From positions 992,001-1,056,000 of the forward strand of contig NC_079486.1 in NCBI RefSeq assembly GCF_026230105.1: a stretch of DNA of 64,000 nt, written 5' to 3'. Under the pieces are notes generated by a model. It was not told the DNA's origin, searched no databases, and saw only the letters and a list, made by a program, of their open reading frames with translations. Position numbers and translations under genes: made by a program. Position 1 is the first letter of the stretch. Each line of letters begins with the position of its first letter. This document shows positions 21,063-31,300 of this stretch, piece by piece. This stretch comes from Diorhabda sublineata (lineage: Eukaryota; Arthropoda; Insecta; Coleoptera; Chrysomelidae).

Positions 21063-21399
21063 TAATTATAATGATTAGGTACCTAGTCTGTAAACTGTAG
21101 AACAACTGATTGATATACATACTTTTCGTTGAGTATTGAGTTGGTACTTTTTTATGCAAAGGTGATAATATTGTATGTTTTTTATTTTGATAAAGTATTT
21201 TGTTGATATTATATAAGCTGGCCAAAGAAATAATGTTTTCAAATTTTATTTGCATTTTTACTCATGAATCACTTCTTCACAACGATTGTGATGTAGGAAT
21301 ACGATAAAAATACGTAACTATCTGATGTATTTTTCCCTAAAAACTGAAAAATAACAAAACTGCAGCATAACAATAAATTTAAAGGCATTTGACTTTGAA

Positions 21400-21545
21400 C
21401 AGAAAAAGAATTTAGCCAGCGGCGGTTGATAATACAGTGAAGATTGTAAATTTCATTAAGTCGCAGCCTAAGCAATCCCGACTTTTTGCCATTCTGTGCG
21501 ATGAAATGAGTGAAAGTGCTCACAAGATTGTTTGGGCTTGTTAAT
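21400..21545 (+). pseudogene. hAT transposase fragment (ZBED5/SCAND3-like), block C1
   Basis: NFIKSQPKQSRLFAILCDEM and SESAHKIVWAC then a stop; same piece as 1776-1905 and 37670-37790. Confidence 0.5.
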
Positions 21546-21639
21546 GAATTATGATTGTTTTTGTTGTAAAATTACGCGATGGGGCATAATTTTATCTTCT
21601 TTATTTCCTTATTTCTTGTTCTTTCTCTCTTCATTTTGC

Positions 21640-21765
21640 ACTTTTGACTTTTCTGTTTCTTGTTTTTTGTTTTCAGCATCATTTTCCTAATCATGGCTCT
21701 TCTTCACATTACTTTCATCTTGTTTTTGACTACTGCTTTCCTCATAATAATATTATAAGTCAAAA
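21640..21765 (-). pseudogene. Copia-like linker fragment, block C1
   Basis: The minus strand has QDESNVKKSHD and a Glu/Asn/Lys-rich tail, identical in pattern to 1675-1760 and 35175-35260. It is joined to the hAT fragment head-to-head. Confidence 0.45.
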
Positions 21766-21769
21766 TATA

Positions 21770-22049
21770 TATTATTCGTGTATCCTATTCTGTAGAGTTT
21801 TGTAAGTAACTAATTTAACCATATGACTGGAATGGGGAAATATAAAAAGCTTTACTAAAAATTGAAACTAAGACTAATATATCACTTGAACAATATCTAA
21901 ACACTCAAAAATATTTCACTCCAACAAATCTATTCAAAATGCTTTTTTATTATTTAGTAAACAAAGGCAGCCATTTTATCGCAAACGAATACAGATACAT
22001 AACGATTTTGCTTAGCTTATATATTTTCATAAACTTTTTCATCAAAATT
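21770..22049. other. Gene-less stretch
   Basis: A 65-codon open frame at 21939-22136 is dominated by Phe, Ile, Leu and Tyr and runs into a mariner fragment; I do not accept it as a gene. Confidence 0.4.
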
Positions 22050-22345
22050 AGTTTCTTGGTCTTGCCAAAATGGAGATCGTTTGACTACAAAAATCAAGGA
22101 AAAGTCGCAGAAAAAACCAATGTTCTACCAAGATAATGTACCGATTTAGAAGTCGATGGCAACTATGGTTAAATTGAACGAATTACACTTTGAATTGGTT
22201 CATCATCCAGCGTATAGTCTAGAGTCTAGACTGTTTCGAGGCAAAAGATAAATTCTTCTACAAGAACGGCACGGAGAAGTTAGAGAAGCTTTGGAATTAT
22301 TGTATTGCTCTTGAAGAAGATTACATTTTTGAATAATATCGATTT
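22050..22345 (+). pseudogene. Mariner transposase 3' half
   Basis: FYQDNVPI (the 'QDNAP' second catalytic region), then KSMATMVKLNELHFELVHHP and AYS ('HPPYSPDL'). A frameshift follows, then FYKNGTEKLEKLWNYCIALE, the usual mariner C-terminus. The order is correct and the spacing shortened. The third catalytic aspartate region is degraded. Confidence 0.7.
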
Positions 22346-22974
22346 TTGGCAAAAAATGTGTTTTTCTTAGCTGGTCACACGCTTACGGATTTTACTATAT
22401 TTTTTATCTTCTAATTCATCAACTGATAGATAAGAAAAAAATCTCCTTATTAACATTAATTTAAAAATACATATCCTTTCCATCGAATTATGACATCGAT
22501 GTTTGAGAATGTTTTAGAACTTGAAAATATCACTTGAATGTTATCTTAAATCCTATATATTTGAAACTTAACTTTACATATTGGATTTACTGGATACCTA
22601 ATAAGTGTGTTTAAAATAAATTTCTACTGATTTACTCAAATGTAGAATTACTAAACTATTGACAAAATGAACACACTTTATAGTCTCACGCTACACCAAC
22701 ATTTTCCCTTGCACTAACAATTGCGATTAAAACTATGATAATTTTTATAATTATAGTGAAATTAATCAATTTGTATCTAAAAACAATCCGAAATTAGATG
22801 GAATGCTTCTTTCATTATTATATATTTGAATCCATTGTTTGTTCGATAATCTAATTACACTATTGTTGGAACGTACACTATTATAACGATTTTTAGTTCT
22901 CCGTCCGGCCAAATACTACGGGACTAACGTTACTATGAATTATTAAGAATTATTAAATCATAAACATTGTACAT
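22346..22974. other. Gene-less stretch upstream of the 105-aa ORF
   Basis: AT-rich, no element recognised. Confidence 0.4.
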
Positions 22975-23292
22975 ATGTCAAAAAAAGCAAAGTTACTTCC
23001 AAACGTTGAATCTGACATTTCACCAAAGATGAATACCACCAGTTGCAATGTTTCATCTGAGTTTTCTCAACAAAATGCAGAGCATGGTAAAAAAATAAAT
23101 AGATCGAATGAAGAAATTATTCCTCAAGAAAACAAATTTAATAAGACGGAACAAATGGAAAACAGAACTGGAAAATCATATCATAATCACGCAGATGATG
23201 AGGTAGATCCAGACAATCTACAAGCGATTATGAAGGTTGCGAGACTCATGAAACACATTTGCGATTATGCACGATTAATATACAAGGATTAA
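22975..23292 (+). CDS. Hypothetical 105-aa hydrophilic protein
   Basis: The frame runs from ATG 22975 (MSKKAKLLPNVESDI) to TAA and is rich in Asn, Lys, Glu and Ser. The C-terminus PDNLQAIMKVARLMKHICDY is predicted by eye to be an amphipathic helix. A polyadenylation-like AATAAA lies near 23427, 135 bp after the stop. It has no signal peptide, membrane segment or Cys cluster. It is single-copy in this window and is not inside a recognised repeat. It could be a whole small gene or the last exon of a longer one; an upstream acceptor was not evident. I do not recognise the family. Confidence 0.4.
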   Translation: MSKKAKLLPNVESDISPKMNTTSCNVSSEFSQQNAEHGKKINRSNEEIIPQENKFNKTEQMENRTGKSYHNHADDEVDPDNLQAIMKVARLMKHICDYARLIYKD

Positions 23293-24300
23293 GGACACAA
23301 GTTGTTACAAAGATACAGAACGAAATATCATTGATGTAGAAATACAAAATTATTGCTTTTGTTCCATTTAAACTTGTATTATTTTTATTCATAGTTTTGG
23401 TTTTTCTTATTATAAACGAATTCTTAATAAAGTTACTGTGACATTTAATGTGTTTTCATACAAACAACGTAACAAAAAAGTCTGATTGTTGGTAACTAAA
23501 ATAATTTTTGACTAAGAAATAATATGAAGTACTTGAAATGTATTTTTATAATTTTGAACTTTTTACTAAATAACTAGGTATAACATTTTTTCGATACTGG
23601 TTTTTGTAGCTCATTTTGCAGATTATAACTTCTAAATAAAGAAGAATGGCAACGATTTCTCTATCCTCCATGGTTTAAGCTCTATTCTGCGCATTCTCAA
23701 GCATGCGTACTGCAGACAAAGTGTCGCGAACGAGAGAAAAAATGAATATTGTCCATATAGGAGTATTACATACAGGTATATGAAATGGACACATATTATA
23801 CGATCTATCGTAATACAGGTTGTACTACACCAAATTCCAGCTAATGAGAAGTTTAAGTTGTTAGTGAATATTCACAATTGTGAAGTAGAAAAAAGAACAG
23901 TAATTTTAATTCGACAATCTCTTAATAATTATGAACTCGTGGTTAAGTTACCCCAAGAAAACTTCAATAATTGGAAGTTTAGGATTGAAGTGATATAGAA
24001 ACAAGTGGCTGTTGCATTGGAGATAGCAGTAGAGCACTTCGAAACATATTGGAAGAAAAAGTTATCAACCCTTAATTGCACAACAAATAAATTAGATCAT
24101 TTATAGAATTTTTATTTCAATTATTCAACAATTATTTTTAATAGGTGACATTTATTAATTTCAATTGTAATATTTTTCTTGTTCTGGTTGATTCTTGATA
24201 ATGATAACAAAAAGAGTTCTCACTACCAATTTTGAGAAAGATTCAACAACTCCAAGCTAAATACAAAAACTTGTAGAAAGAAGCAAAGACTAAGTTATTT
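23293..24300. other. No recognised gene
   Basis: A 72-codon open frame at 23780-23998 is not similar to anything I recognise and has no supporting signals. Confidence 0.4.
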
Positions 24301-24545
24301 GATGTTTTGCATGTGACCCATTGTGTTTTGCAGACTAAATCTACTGTAGTGTCAGGCAGCAAAAGCAAGGGAAAATTACAGCCAGAAAAATGTATCGATT
24401 CTTATAATGTGTACTTTAGTGAATACAGTATTCATGTAAATGTCTCTGAACCATCAACTTATATCAATAGCCAATCCACTGATAGAAGTAAAAAAATTTG
24501 AAAAAAAAATATTAATGGAAGAGGAAACTGAAATTATGGAAAGAA
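24240..24545 (+). pseudogene. Unrecognised coding-like remnant
   Basis: TKLFDVLHVTHCVLQTKSTV and KLQPEKCIDSYNVYFSEYSI read as plausible protein, with stops at each side. No family assigned. Confidence 0.25.
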
Positions 24546-24639
24546 ATGAAGCACGTTAGAGTAGCACAGTAGATTCTTCTAAATCTTCAAATTAAAAGAT
24601 TTAAATTCTTAATTGATTGTTTCATTTTTATCATATATT

Positions 24640-24795
24640 ATATTTCCTCAACTTCTTATTTCTTAGACCTTTTTATATGTGGTTCGTGATAATTTTTTTG
24701 GATTTTTGTTTATAGTAACAGTTACCTCCGTCAATTTGCATAATTATATTAATCAGTAAATCGCCTACATCATGAATATCAAAATAAAAAAATAA
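24640..24795. repeat. Penelope-like terminal fragment
   Basis: CTTATTTCTTAGACCTTTTTATATG and ATCATGAATATCAAAATAA recall the ends of the element at 2.83-3.06 kb. Confidence 0.4.
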
Positions 24796-24877
24796 ATATT
24801 GTATTAAAATTGATGAAATAGAACTCAAAATTTGTTTATGAACCATTAAAAGAATTATTTACTATATTTATTTACAG

Positions 24878-25358
24878 AAACGTTATTTATTATTATTTTC
24901 TGTCAACTGTCTTAATAATTCTACTACCGCGTTCCCTACGCTGGGAAATCGTACCGGATAGACAACAAACAGCGCAGCCACGTTGCACATCAAGATATGC
25001 TGCAATAGGAAATTATTATTTATAGATATGGTTTACAAATAAAGAACAAGGTGTGCTGGTGAAAATAATTAAAGATGTTAATATTTGGGAGATTGTCTTT
25101 TATTTAAACTAGAGTTTTTGAGTTGTTATTACAAATTTAAGTATCAGAAAGAATTGACTACATACAATTATTGAATATTCTAGATCTGTATGTTATATTC
25201 TATTGCAACATATTTGGATACGGTACGTGGCTGTGCTGCTTGTGGCCTACCCTATAGGCTGAAATAATACTCAACGTAGGAAACGTGGTAGTAAAATTAT
25301 TAAGACCGTTGAGAAATATCAAGATAAAGATGCACTAGCGTAGGTCTAAATAACGTTT
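24878..25358. mobile_element. MITE with long imperfect terminal inverted repeats
   Basis: The left end AAACGTTATTTA and CTGTCTTAATAATTCTACTA, CCGCGTTCCCTACG matches the reverse complement of the right end (AAACGTTATTTA, CGGTCTTAATAATTTTACTA, CCACGTTTCCTACG). Inner parts (GCAGCCACGT, ATATG(C/T)TGCAATA) match too, so the repeats are about 100-130 bp each around a short AT-rich centre. No ORF. Superfamily not assigned. Confidence 0.65.
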
Positions 25359-25443
25359 ATATTTTATTTTATTTTCACCATTCGGTACATGTTGTTTCTC
25401 TTTTTAACGATACGTATTGGAAGAGGACAGTGTAATGCCAACC
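25359..25443. other. Spacer between MITE and P-like element
   Basis: Unassigned. Confidence 0.3.
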
Positions 25444-25474
25444 CAAGAATAGTTCACCAATAGGATTGCTCAAT
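25444..25474 (+). repeat. Left terminal inverted repeat of the P-like element
   Basis: 31 bp with one mismatch to the right end. Confidence 0.85.
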
Positions 25475-25937
25475 AAACTGAATGTGTCTGCCATGTGCGT
25501 GCGAAAAATCGCCATACGTGACGTTACCTGCAGACCTCGACCGGTCTTAACTCTTTGTTGAGCTAGACTATTTGATGAGTTTAAAGGCCAATTTTAACAA
25601 AAATACAGTTATTTTTTTAAGTTTTATTCATTATTATGAATTAATATTAATTTAAAATCCAATTTCCAATTAATCAGTTAATTTTAAGTTCCATTTATAA
25701 TAGGTATACAATGAAGAAAAGAAATTAAAGAAAATGAATTATTTTTTAAAATGATCTGTATTTTATAATTAGTAAAACAGAAGCCAAACTTTAAACTAAA
25801 AATTAAAAAGTAAAAACAAATGAAATGATTTAAACCGATTTATGAAAAATATTTCTAATAATAATCTAAATTATTAAATTTAAGAAAAATAATAAAATAT
25901 CAGATATATATAAAATAAAGAGATAGGTAGAAATCTG
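25475..25937. other. 3' non-coding part of the P-like element
   Basis: Contains the left subterminal repeat (25520-25540) and AT-rich sequence. Confidence 0.5.
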
Positions 25938-26399
25938 TCAATGAGTAATTTTGAACATTTTTTTTCCAGTTTTTCTGCCGTCATCTTCATCCCCTTTTAC
26001 AGACTTTCTCTTCAAATTCGTGCTTTCAAATTTAGCTTTTAGATTTCTAAAATTTATTCTGATTATAGTCCTTAATTTACAAAAAGCCTTAATTATTTTA
26101 AATGGATAGTTCGAATCTTTTTTAAAGATTTTCTTTGCTAAATTAAAAACAACACCTGGCCCTTTTCTGAACGATTCTCCATGATGGCTTTCAAAATAAG
26201 TGTTCCAAGTTTTAACTTTTTTTAAAAATTCTTCTGATGGCTTAGTGAGACCACCGTACGACAGTTGTTGAATCCAAGAAGGAATACTAAGTACATACGA
26301 GTGTTCTTGTGTCGTTTCGTATGTAAAATCACCCAGACTTGGAAAAATATTTTTGTATTTTTTAGCAAAAAGATTTAGGATTATGGTCTTCGGTATCAT
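25938..26399 (-). pseudogene. P-type transposase C-terminal fragment, out of frame with the THAP exons
   Basis: The open frame contains IPSWIQQLSYGGLTKPSEEF, then KVKTWNTYFESHHGESFRKG, then AFCKLRTIIRINFRNLKAK. This is the C-terminal order seen in P/THAP9-type transposases ('..GGLTKPS..F', then '..K.I..F...RT..R.R..N'). A Lys/Arg-rich tail follows. It overlaps the end of the THAP exon frame by 38 bases but is shifted by one base, so it would not be made as a fusion without frameshifting or an additional splice. The whole catalytic core between the two parts is missing, presumably by internal deletion. Confidence 0.65.
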
Positions 26400-26973
26400 C
26401 AGAAAAAGTATTAATAGCAGCTATTAACGTGGCTACTTTTAAAAGTTTGTTCACTTCCTCCTTTGCATTTCGTTTGGCCAGTCTTTCTTCTCTGGAACTG
26501 ATGCTTGAACTACTAGCTTCACTTGTTGATTTTTTTGAATACAATCCCAAAGTAGGAACAGCGGTTTTTTTCAATATTTTTCGTAGTGGTAAACCTAAAA
26601 TACATATACATATTATATATATTTATGAACAAATTGAGTTACTAAATTTCATTACCAAAATCATTTTGGGACAGTATAGACTTTGAAAGCTATAAACTAT
26701 TACACTAAACAATTAAATAATTCACCAACCTAATAATTCATTCTGTAAGTCTCTTTCATAATCCTTTTCTGTGAAATGAACTGAGCAAATGTAGCTAGTA
26801 TCAGGGTTAAATTTATCTTCCCGTTTGCATCGTAATATCCATTCTTTTCTCATAGTTTGGGAAACAAGATCTTTAGCTTTGGGAAACCGATGAAATATAA
26901 AATATTCATGTTCTTGCTGCCTTGTTTTATAGGTATTACCACAACCATACACAGCACAACGTGTACCAGGCAT
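26362..26973 (-). CDS. THAP-domain protein from the P-like element, two exons
   Basis: Exon 1 (26973-26730) encodes MPGTRCAVYGCGNTYKTRQQ, then FHRFPKAKDLVSQTMRKEWI and DTSYICSVHFTEKDYERDLQ. This is a THAP zinc finger with the C2CH set (Cys6, Cys11, a later Cys and CSVHF His). A GT-AG intron of 135 bp (26729-26595) joins it in frame to exon 2 (26594-26362), giving ELLG-LPLRKILKK, typical of the linker after P-element THAP domains, then a Ser-rich stretch and a helical EERLAKRNAKEEVNKLL region. It ends PKSFC and stop, about 158 aa in total. It should bind transposon ends but has no catalytic core. By analogy with internally deleted P elements it could act as a repressor, which is inference. ATG at 26973 was chosen because the domain begins there; an in-frame upstream ATG at 27027 adds 18 residues. 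Confidence 0.7.
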
Positions 26974-27559
26974 TTTGATTTTTGGACATATACTACATGC
27001 ACTAAAATCAAACAAACAAAGTTTCATTTAGCAAAAAAAAGTAAAATAAAAATCTAGATTAGTTGCTGGACAAATGCAAACCAACCGACCAAAAACGCTG
27101 TTATGATTCGCCCATTTTTTTAATTTTTTATTGTGTTGTATAAAGAATAGAAATTTAAATAAGCCAATTAAATTGTCATTTCTGCTCAGCTGGTTTTCTT
27201 CCAGCCAGTAACTGACTTGGATTTTAATTTTTATTTTGCTATTTAAATCCAGCTTTAATATAACAAAACATTTTTACCTACCCTTGAAAGTCTCACAAGA
27301 TTATTTTGCCTTAAACAATAATATTGTCTTTGTTCACTATTCTCTACATATATAATACACACAAATAATAGTTTTTAAAACGTAGAACTAAGTAAAAAAC
27401 GAATTTCCAACTCTTCAATCACTTGTACGACCTTTTCGAATTAACAAAAACACAAGCAATACCGCACAGCGTAAATGGTAAACAAGCCGTCGAGGTCTGC
27501 AGGTGACGTAAGCATCACTTGACCTTGGCTCAAGAATTGGCGTATGTACGTCTTATGGG

Positions 27560-27590
27560 ATTGATCAATCCTATTGGTGAACTATTCTTG
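27560..27590 (-). repeat. Right terminal inverted repeat of the P-like element
   Basis: Partner of 25444-25474. Confidence 0.85.
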
Positions 27591-27592
27591 CT

Positions 27593-27940
27593 AGAGAGGT
27601 ATCACGTCGACCAATTAGGACCAATGAAGTCAACAAAAAAAAATATCAGTACATTTTTGTGGTAGTTGATGACTTTTCCAAATTTGTGTGGCTTTACCCA
27701 ACAAAATAAACCACGACGAAAGATGTGATATGTTGTCTTAGCGTAAAATATTTGGAAGCCCTTCAAGGATAATATCTGACAGAGGATCCGCGTTCCGTTC
27801 TGAAAAATTCGAATCATATTGTCGAGAAGAAAATATTAAACATATGTTAACAACTTGTGAAGTCCCACGAGGTAATGGAGAAGTGGAAAGGGTAAATAGG
27901 ACCCTTATACCAGTCTTAACAAAACTTAGCGGCCGCAAGT
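27593..27940 (+). pseudogene. Ty3/gypsy integrase core fragment
   Basis: Across frames the reading is YHVDQLGPM, YIFVVVDDFSKFVWLYPT (normally 'D(F)(V)GP...', 'VVVD.F(S/T)KFVWLYP.K'), then YLEALQG and a later NICQQLVK with GNGEVERVNR, the conserved region with the catalytic glutamate. It is a different gypsy subfamily from the element at 10-14.7 kb. The fragment ends at TTAACAAAACTTAGCGGCCGC, where the minisatellite cassette starts. A shorter piece, inverted, is at 61.86-61.99 kb. Confidence 0.75.
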
Positions 27941-29045
27941 TGAACTAAATAAAAATTCTATTTGTGTTTAATTTCTATACACACTATCCAAACGCCAAAT
28001 TAAACACGATTCTATAGACACTATCTATCTCTGTCGACCAATCGCCAAGCTAAAACACTATTCTATGGACACTAGCGCCTCCTGCCGGTCAAACGCCAAA
28101 TTAAACACGATTCTATAGACACTATCTATCTCTGTCGACCAATCGCCAAGCTAAAACACTATTCTATGGACACTAGCGCCTCCTGTCGGTCAAACGCCAA
28201 ATTAAACACGATTCCATAGTCAGCAGCGCCCCCAGCGAGCCAAACGCCAAACTAAACAAATTCCCATAGACACTGGCGCCTCCCGCTAGCCAAAAGTCAA
28301 ATTAAACACGATTCTATAGACATATAAATCTATTTCAACAAATCGCCAAACTAAAATATGATTCTATAGTTACTAGCGCCCCCTGCCGGCCAGACGCCAA
28401 ATTAAGCACGGTTCCATAAACAAAAGCGAATCTCGCTATCAAAACGCAAAATTAAATACGATTCTGTAGACACCAGTGACCTCTGTCGGCCAAACGCCAA
28501 ACTAAACACAGTTCCATAGATACAAGCGCCTTCCGCCGGCCAAACGCCAAATTAAACACGATTCCAGAGACAATAGCGCCCCCAGCGGGCCAAACGCCAA
28601 ACTAAACAAGTTCCCATAGACACTGGCGCCTCCCGCTAGCCAAAAGTCAAATTAAACACGATTCTATAGACATATAAATCTATTTCAACAAATCGCCAAA
28701 CTAAAACACGATTCTATAGACACCAGCGCCCCCTACGGGCAGACGCCAAATTAAACACGGTTCCATAAACAAAAGCACCTCTCGCTAGCAAAACGCCAAA
28801 TTAAATACGATTCTGTAGACACCAGCGACCTCTGCCGACCAGACGCCAAACTAAACAAGATTCCATAGACACTAGCGCCTCCCGCTAGCCAAACGTCAAA
28901 TTAAAAACGATTCTATTGACCGATCGCCAAACTAACCAAACACGATCTTACGCCATCTGGCGAGGAATAGTCAAACTGGAGGTACCTAGCGGCTGCAAGT
29001 TGATCTTGATAAAAATACTATTTGTGTTTGATTTCTATACACATC
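27928..29045 (+). repeat. Minisatellite with ~50-bp unit and 350-bp higher-order period
   Basis: About 20 units of the type CGCCAAACTAAACACGATTC, TATAGACACTAGCGCCCCCT, GCCGGCCAAA (49-51 bp). The first two pairs (27992-28091 and 28092-28191) are a repeated dimer. From about 28200 the same set of seven unit variants recurs at 28550 with a 350-bp offset (for example AGCGCCCCCAGCG at 28224 and 28574). The array is flanked by two copies of a 60-bp sequence: AGCGGCCGCAAGTTGAACTA...ATTTCTATACACAC at 27931-27990, and AGCGGCTGCAAGTTGATC...ATTTCTATACACAT at 28985-29044. No coding capacity. Confidence 0.9.
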
Positions 29046-29925
29046 AATTGGGGTGGAGTCTCATTAAATCAAACCAATCAAAAATTACTCAATATTTTAT
29101 TTTCTTACCTCAGAAATATGAATAAAACAAGTAATATGTGTCAGAACTATACGAGGATCTTTTCTATCATTTATTTATTGTGCAGAAATACCACAGTTCA
29201 TTTGAATGATCTTTATCTTGCAATTCCATAAGGTAGGTACTCCAAAACTACTAAAGGTCCCCATGTGAATCCATCCAAACGCTCCTATTATATCAATCAT
29301 TATATGCAGGTAAATATTTAAAAAAAAATGTGTTGTTGGGGATTATTTTATCAAATTTCCAAAAATATTTCCTAAATGCACTGCAAAAATCTTCAAAGCC
29401 GGGTAGATGCGGTTCTCTTGTTGTTAGTTCAATAATATAATTCTTTTTTTGTAACTTGAAATTCACAGATGTTACACTACAAATTTCCAGGCCCAGTTCA
29501 GATCAAGCTACCATAGCGAAATTAGTAAATATGTTAGAGTACATACAATTCTTTTTTATTAGAGGCCATTTTGGTAAATGAGAAATCACGCTCCTTTACC
29601 TAAAAATAAATTATTTGTAAACTACTTCCAGTATTGATGTAGTGCCTATACTTGTTATTAAAAAAGATATTCAAACACTTGCCAACACTTTAAAAGCATA
29701 TTCATCAACATAAAACATTATGTTGTGTACGTGAGTATTTTTATCAAATTACTTAGTTAAAGGTGTAAAAAATGTGAAAAATAATTGTACATACCTACTA
29801 TAAGAATCAAAATTTTAAAAATTTATACATTTTCAGTCAAAATTTACTTCATTACATAAACTACATTCACTTAATCTTCACGTACAAAACTTAAACATAA
29901 GTAAGTTTTCCAACTAGATACCAAT
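29046..29925. other. Gene-less stretch
   Basis: No element recognised. Short ORFs show no family resemblance. Confidence 0.4.
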
Positions 29926-29929
29926 TCCG

Positions 29930-30260
29930 TTTCTAACATCATAATGAATTCAGAAGTTCCTTTGTTTGAAACTTTGGTTTACTTTGACCTTGGACGAATA
30001 AAAAAGATTAACCCAGCTGGTATGTTTGAATATAACTGAAGCCAACTTACAGTAAACCTCAATGTTGTCAAATTTTACAATTTATTTGTTTATTATCTGG
30101 ATGCATGTTACGTTTCAAAAATATTTATTTATACATCGTAATATTATTAAAAACCAATAAGAATGTGGCTCTAGTTCTCACTAAATTTGGTTAATGGACA
30201 ATATTAACCACAATTGATCTAAACAAAGATCAAGAAAATAATTTTGGCGAGAATGTTTAT
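29930..30260. repeat. Diverged copy of the block C middle segment
   Basis: Shares AGTAAACCTCAATGTTGTCAAA and TTCTCACTAAATTTGGTTAATGG with 20395-20550 and 38380-38460. Confidence 0.6.
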
Positions 30261-30469
30261 GAAAAAATATAAGCTAGGCAACATTGCTATGTAACTGTAT
30301 TCATTTATGTTTTTGTTTTATCTAGCATAGAATGTTTGAAAGAAATAATATCAAATACTAGTTTTATTTGAATACAAATTTACTGTAGACATATACCAAC
30401 AAATCTTCGAGACAAACATATAGGTTTTTAATGAGGATATGCTTATTTATTATAATTATTAGTCAATTT

Positions 30470-31300
30470 AAGTCAAAAACAAGATGAAAGTAATGTGAAA
30501 ACAAAAAACAAAGGCTAATAGATTAGCCTGGCCAGCAACTTCAGTACTTTCATCAAGTTGAAGTGAAAAGTTTGTTTTATTTAAACTGTATCTAATCACT
30601 TTGTACAAATTAAACATTATATGTGCAAATCGAACTAAACGAGTAATGGAGAACTGTTCTGAAAAGTTTTGATTGTATGTGACTTGGTTGAGATATTATA
30701 GATTATAAGGGAGACTAGCTAAAACGTTCAAATAAGATGTGAGAATGCTTATCGTTTGAAACGTAAATGAAAATGATTTCTTTCTGAACTTGATTGATAC
30801 AATCATACATAATTTAGAAATGTCTAAGTATGGAGAATTGGAAAATGGAGCCGAAGATACCTCCAATAATGATCTTTAACTCGAATGGATACAATTATGG
30901 AATAAACGTTTGATTGAATGGAAAAGTGTTGATTATTTCATAAAGTACGCGAGGACAATTTGTGTGCTGCATTTACTACTACCTACTGCTACCACCACAC
31001 TCACTATTATACTGTCTGACGCCGGTTTCGATGTACTCCTCTAGTTTCTATGTGATTTATACAAAACAAACAAAATATTACTGCGTATAATTTGATATCA
31101 GATGGTTATTTGATTGAATTAGTAACTCACTAAAGGTATTGAAGAAAATATGTAATTTGATCCATTTGGTCGAAAGATACAAAAATCTACAGGAAGAAGT
31201 GATTTATAAGATATCAACTGATTTTGGTATTTGTAATAATTACTCATCTTGTACTAGATACTGTGAACAATTTGAAATTATTATTATAATTATTTTCTAG
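30470..31300. repeat. Mosaic of block-A/C-type debris
   Basis: Contains copia-linker-like AACAAGATGAAAGTAATGTGAA (30480), hAT-like AGCAACTTCAGTACTTTCATCAAGTTGA (30535), a stretch shared with 35700-35880, and at 30980-31290 a copy of the region around 18.5-18.75 kb in reverse complement (CTGTCTGACGCCGGTTTCGATG). No gene. Confidence 0.55.

Larger units (their letters stand above)
19440..21770. repeat. Block C, copy C1
   Basis: It matches the reverse complement of 37576-39480 over most of its length, with a deletion near 19580. It contains the first half of remnant E, the ARF7EP_C-type gene (minus), a degenerate partial duplicate of that gene, the second half of remnant E, and the hAT-copia mosaic. 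Confidence 0.75.
25444..27590 (-). mobile_element. P-element-like transposon, internally deleted
   Basis: The two ends are inverted repeats: left CAAGAATAGTTCACCAATAG, GATTGCTCAAT; right (reverse complement) CAAGAATAGTTCACCAATAG, GATTGATCAAT. A second pair of inner inverted repeats (ACGT.ACCTGCAGACCTCGAC near 25520-25540, partner near 27487-27505) matches the subterminal repeats seen in P-type elements. Between them lie a THAP-domain exon pair and a C-terminal transposase piece, with the catalytic core absent. No matching 8-bp target duplication was found (TGCCAACC left, CTAGAGAG right), so the flanks may have been rearranged. Confidence 0.8.

Noticed and set aside
25436..27598. 8-bp target duplication around the P-like element
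   Set aside because: The flanking octamers TGCCAACC and CTAGAGAG do not match.
27992..28985. CRISPR array
   Set aside because: The repeats are adjacent without unique spacers and the genome is eukaryotic.
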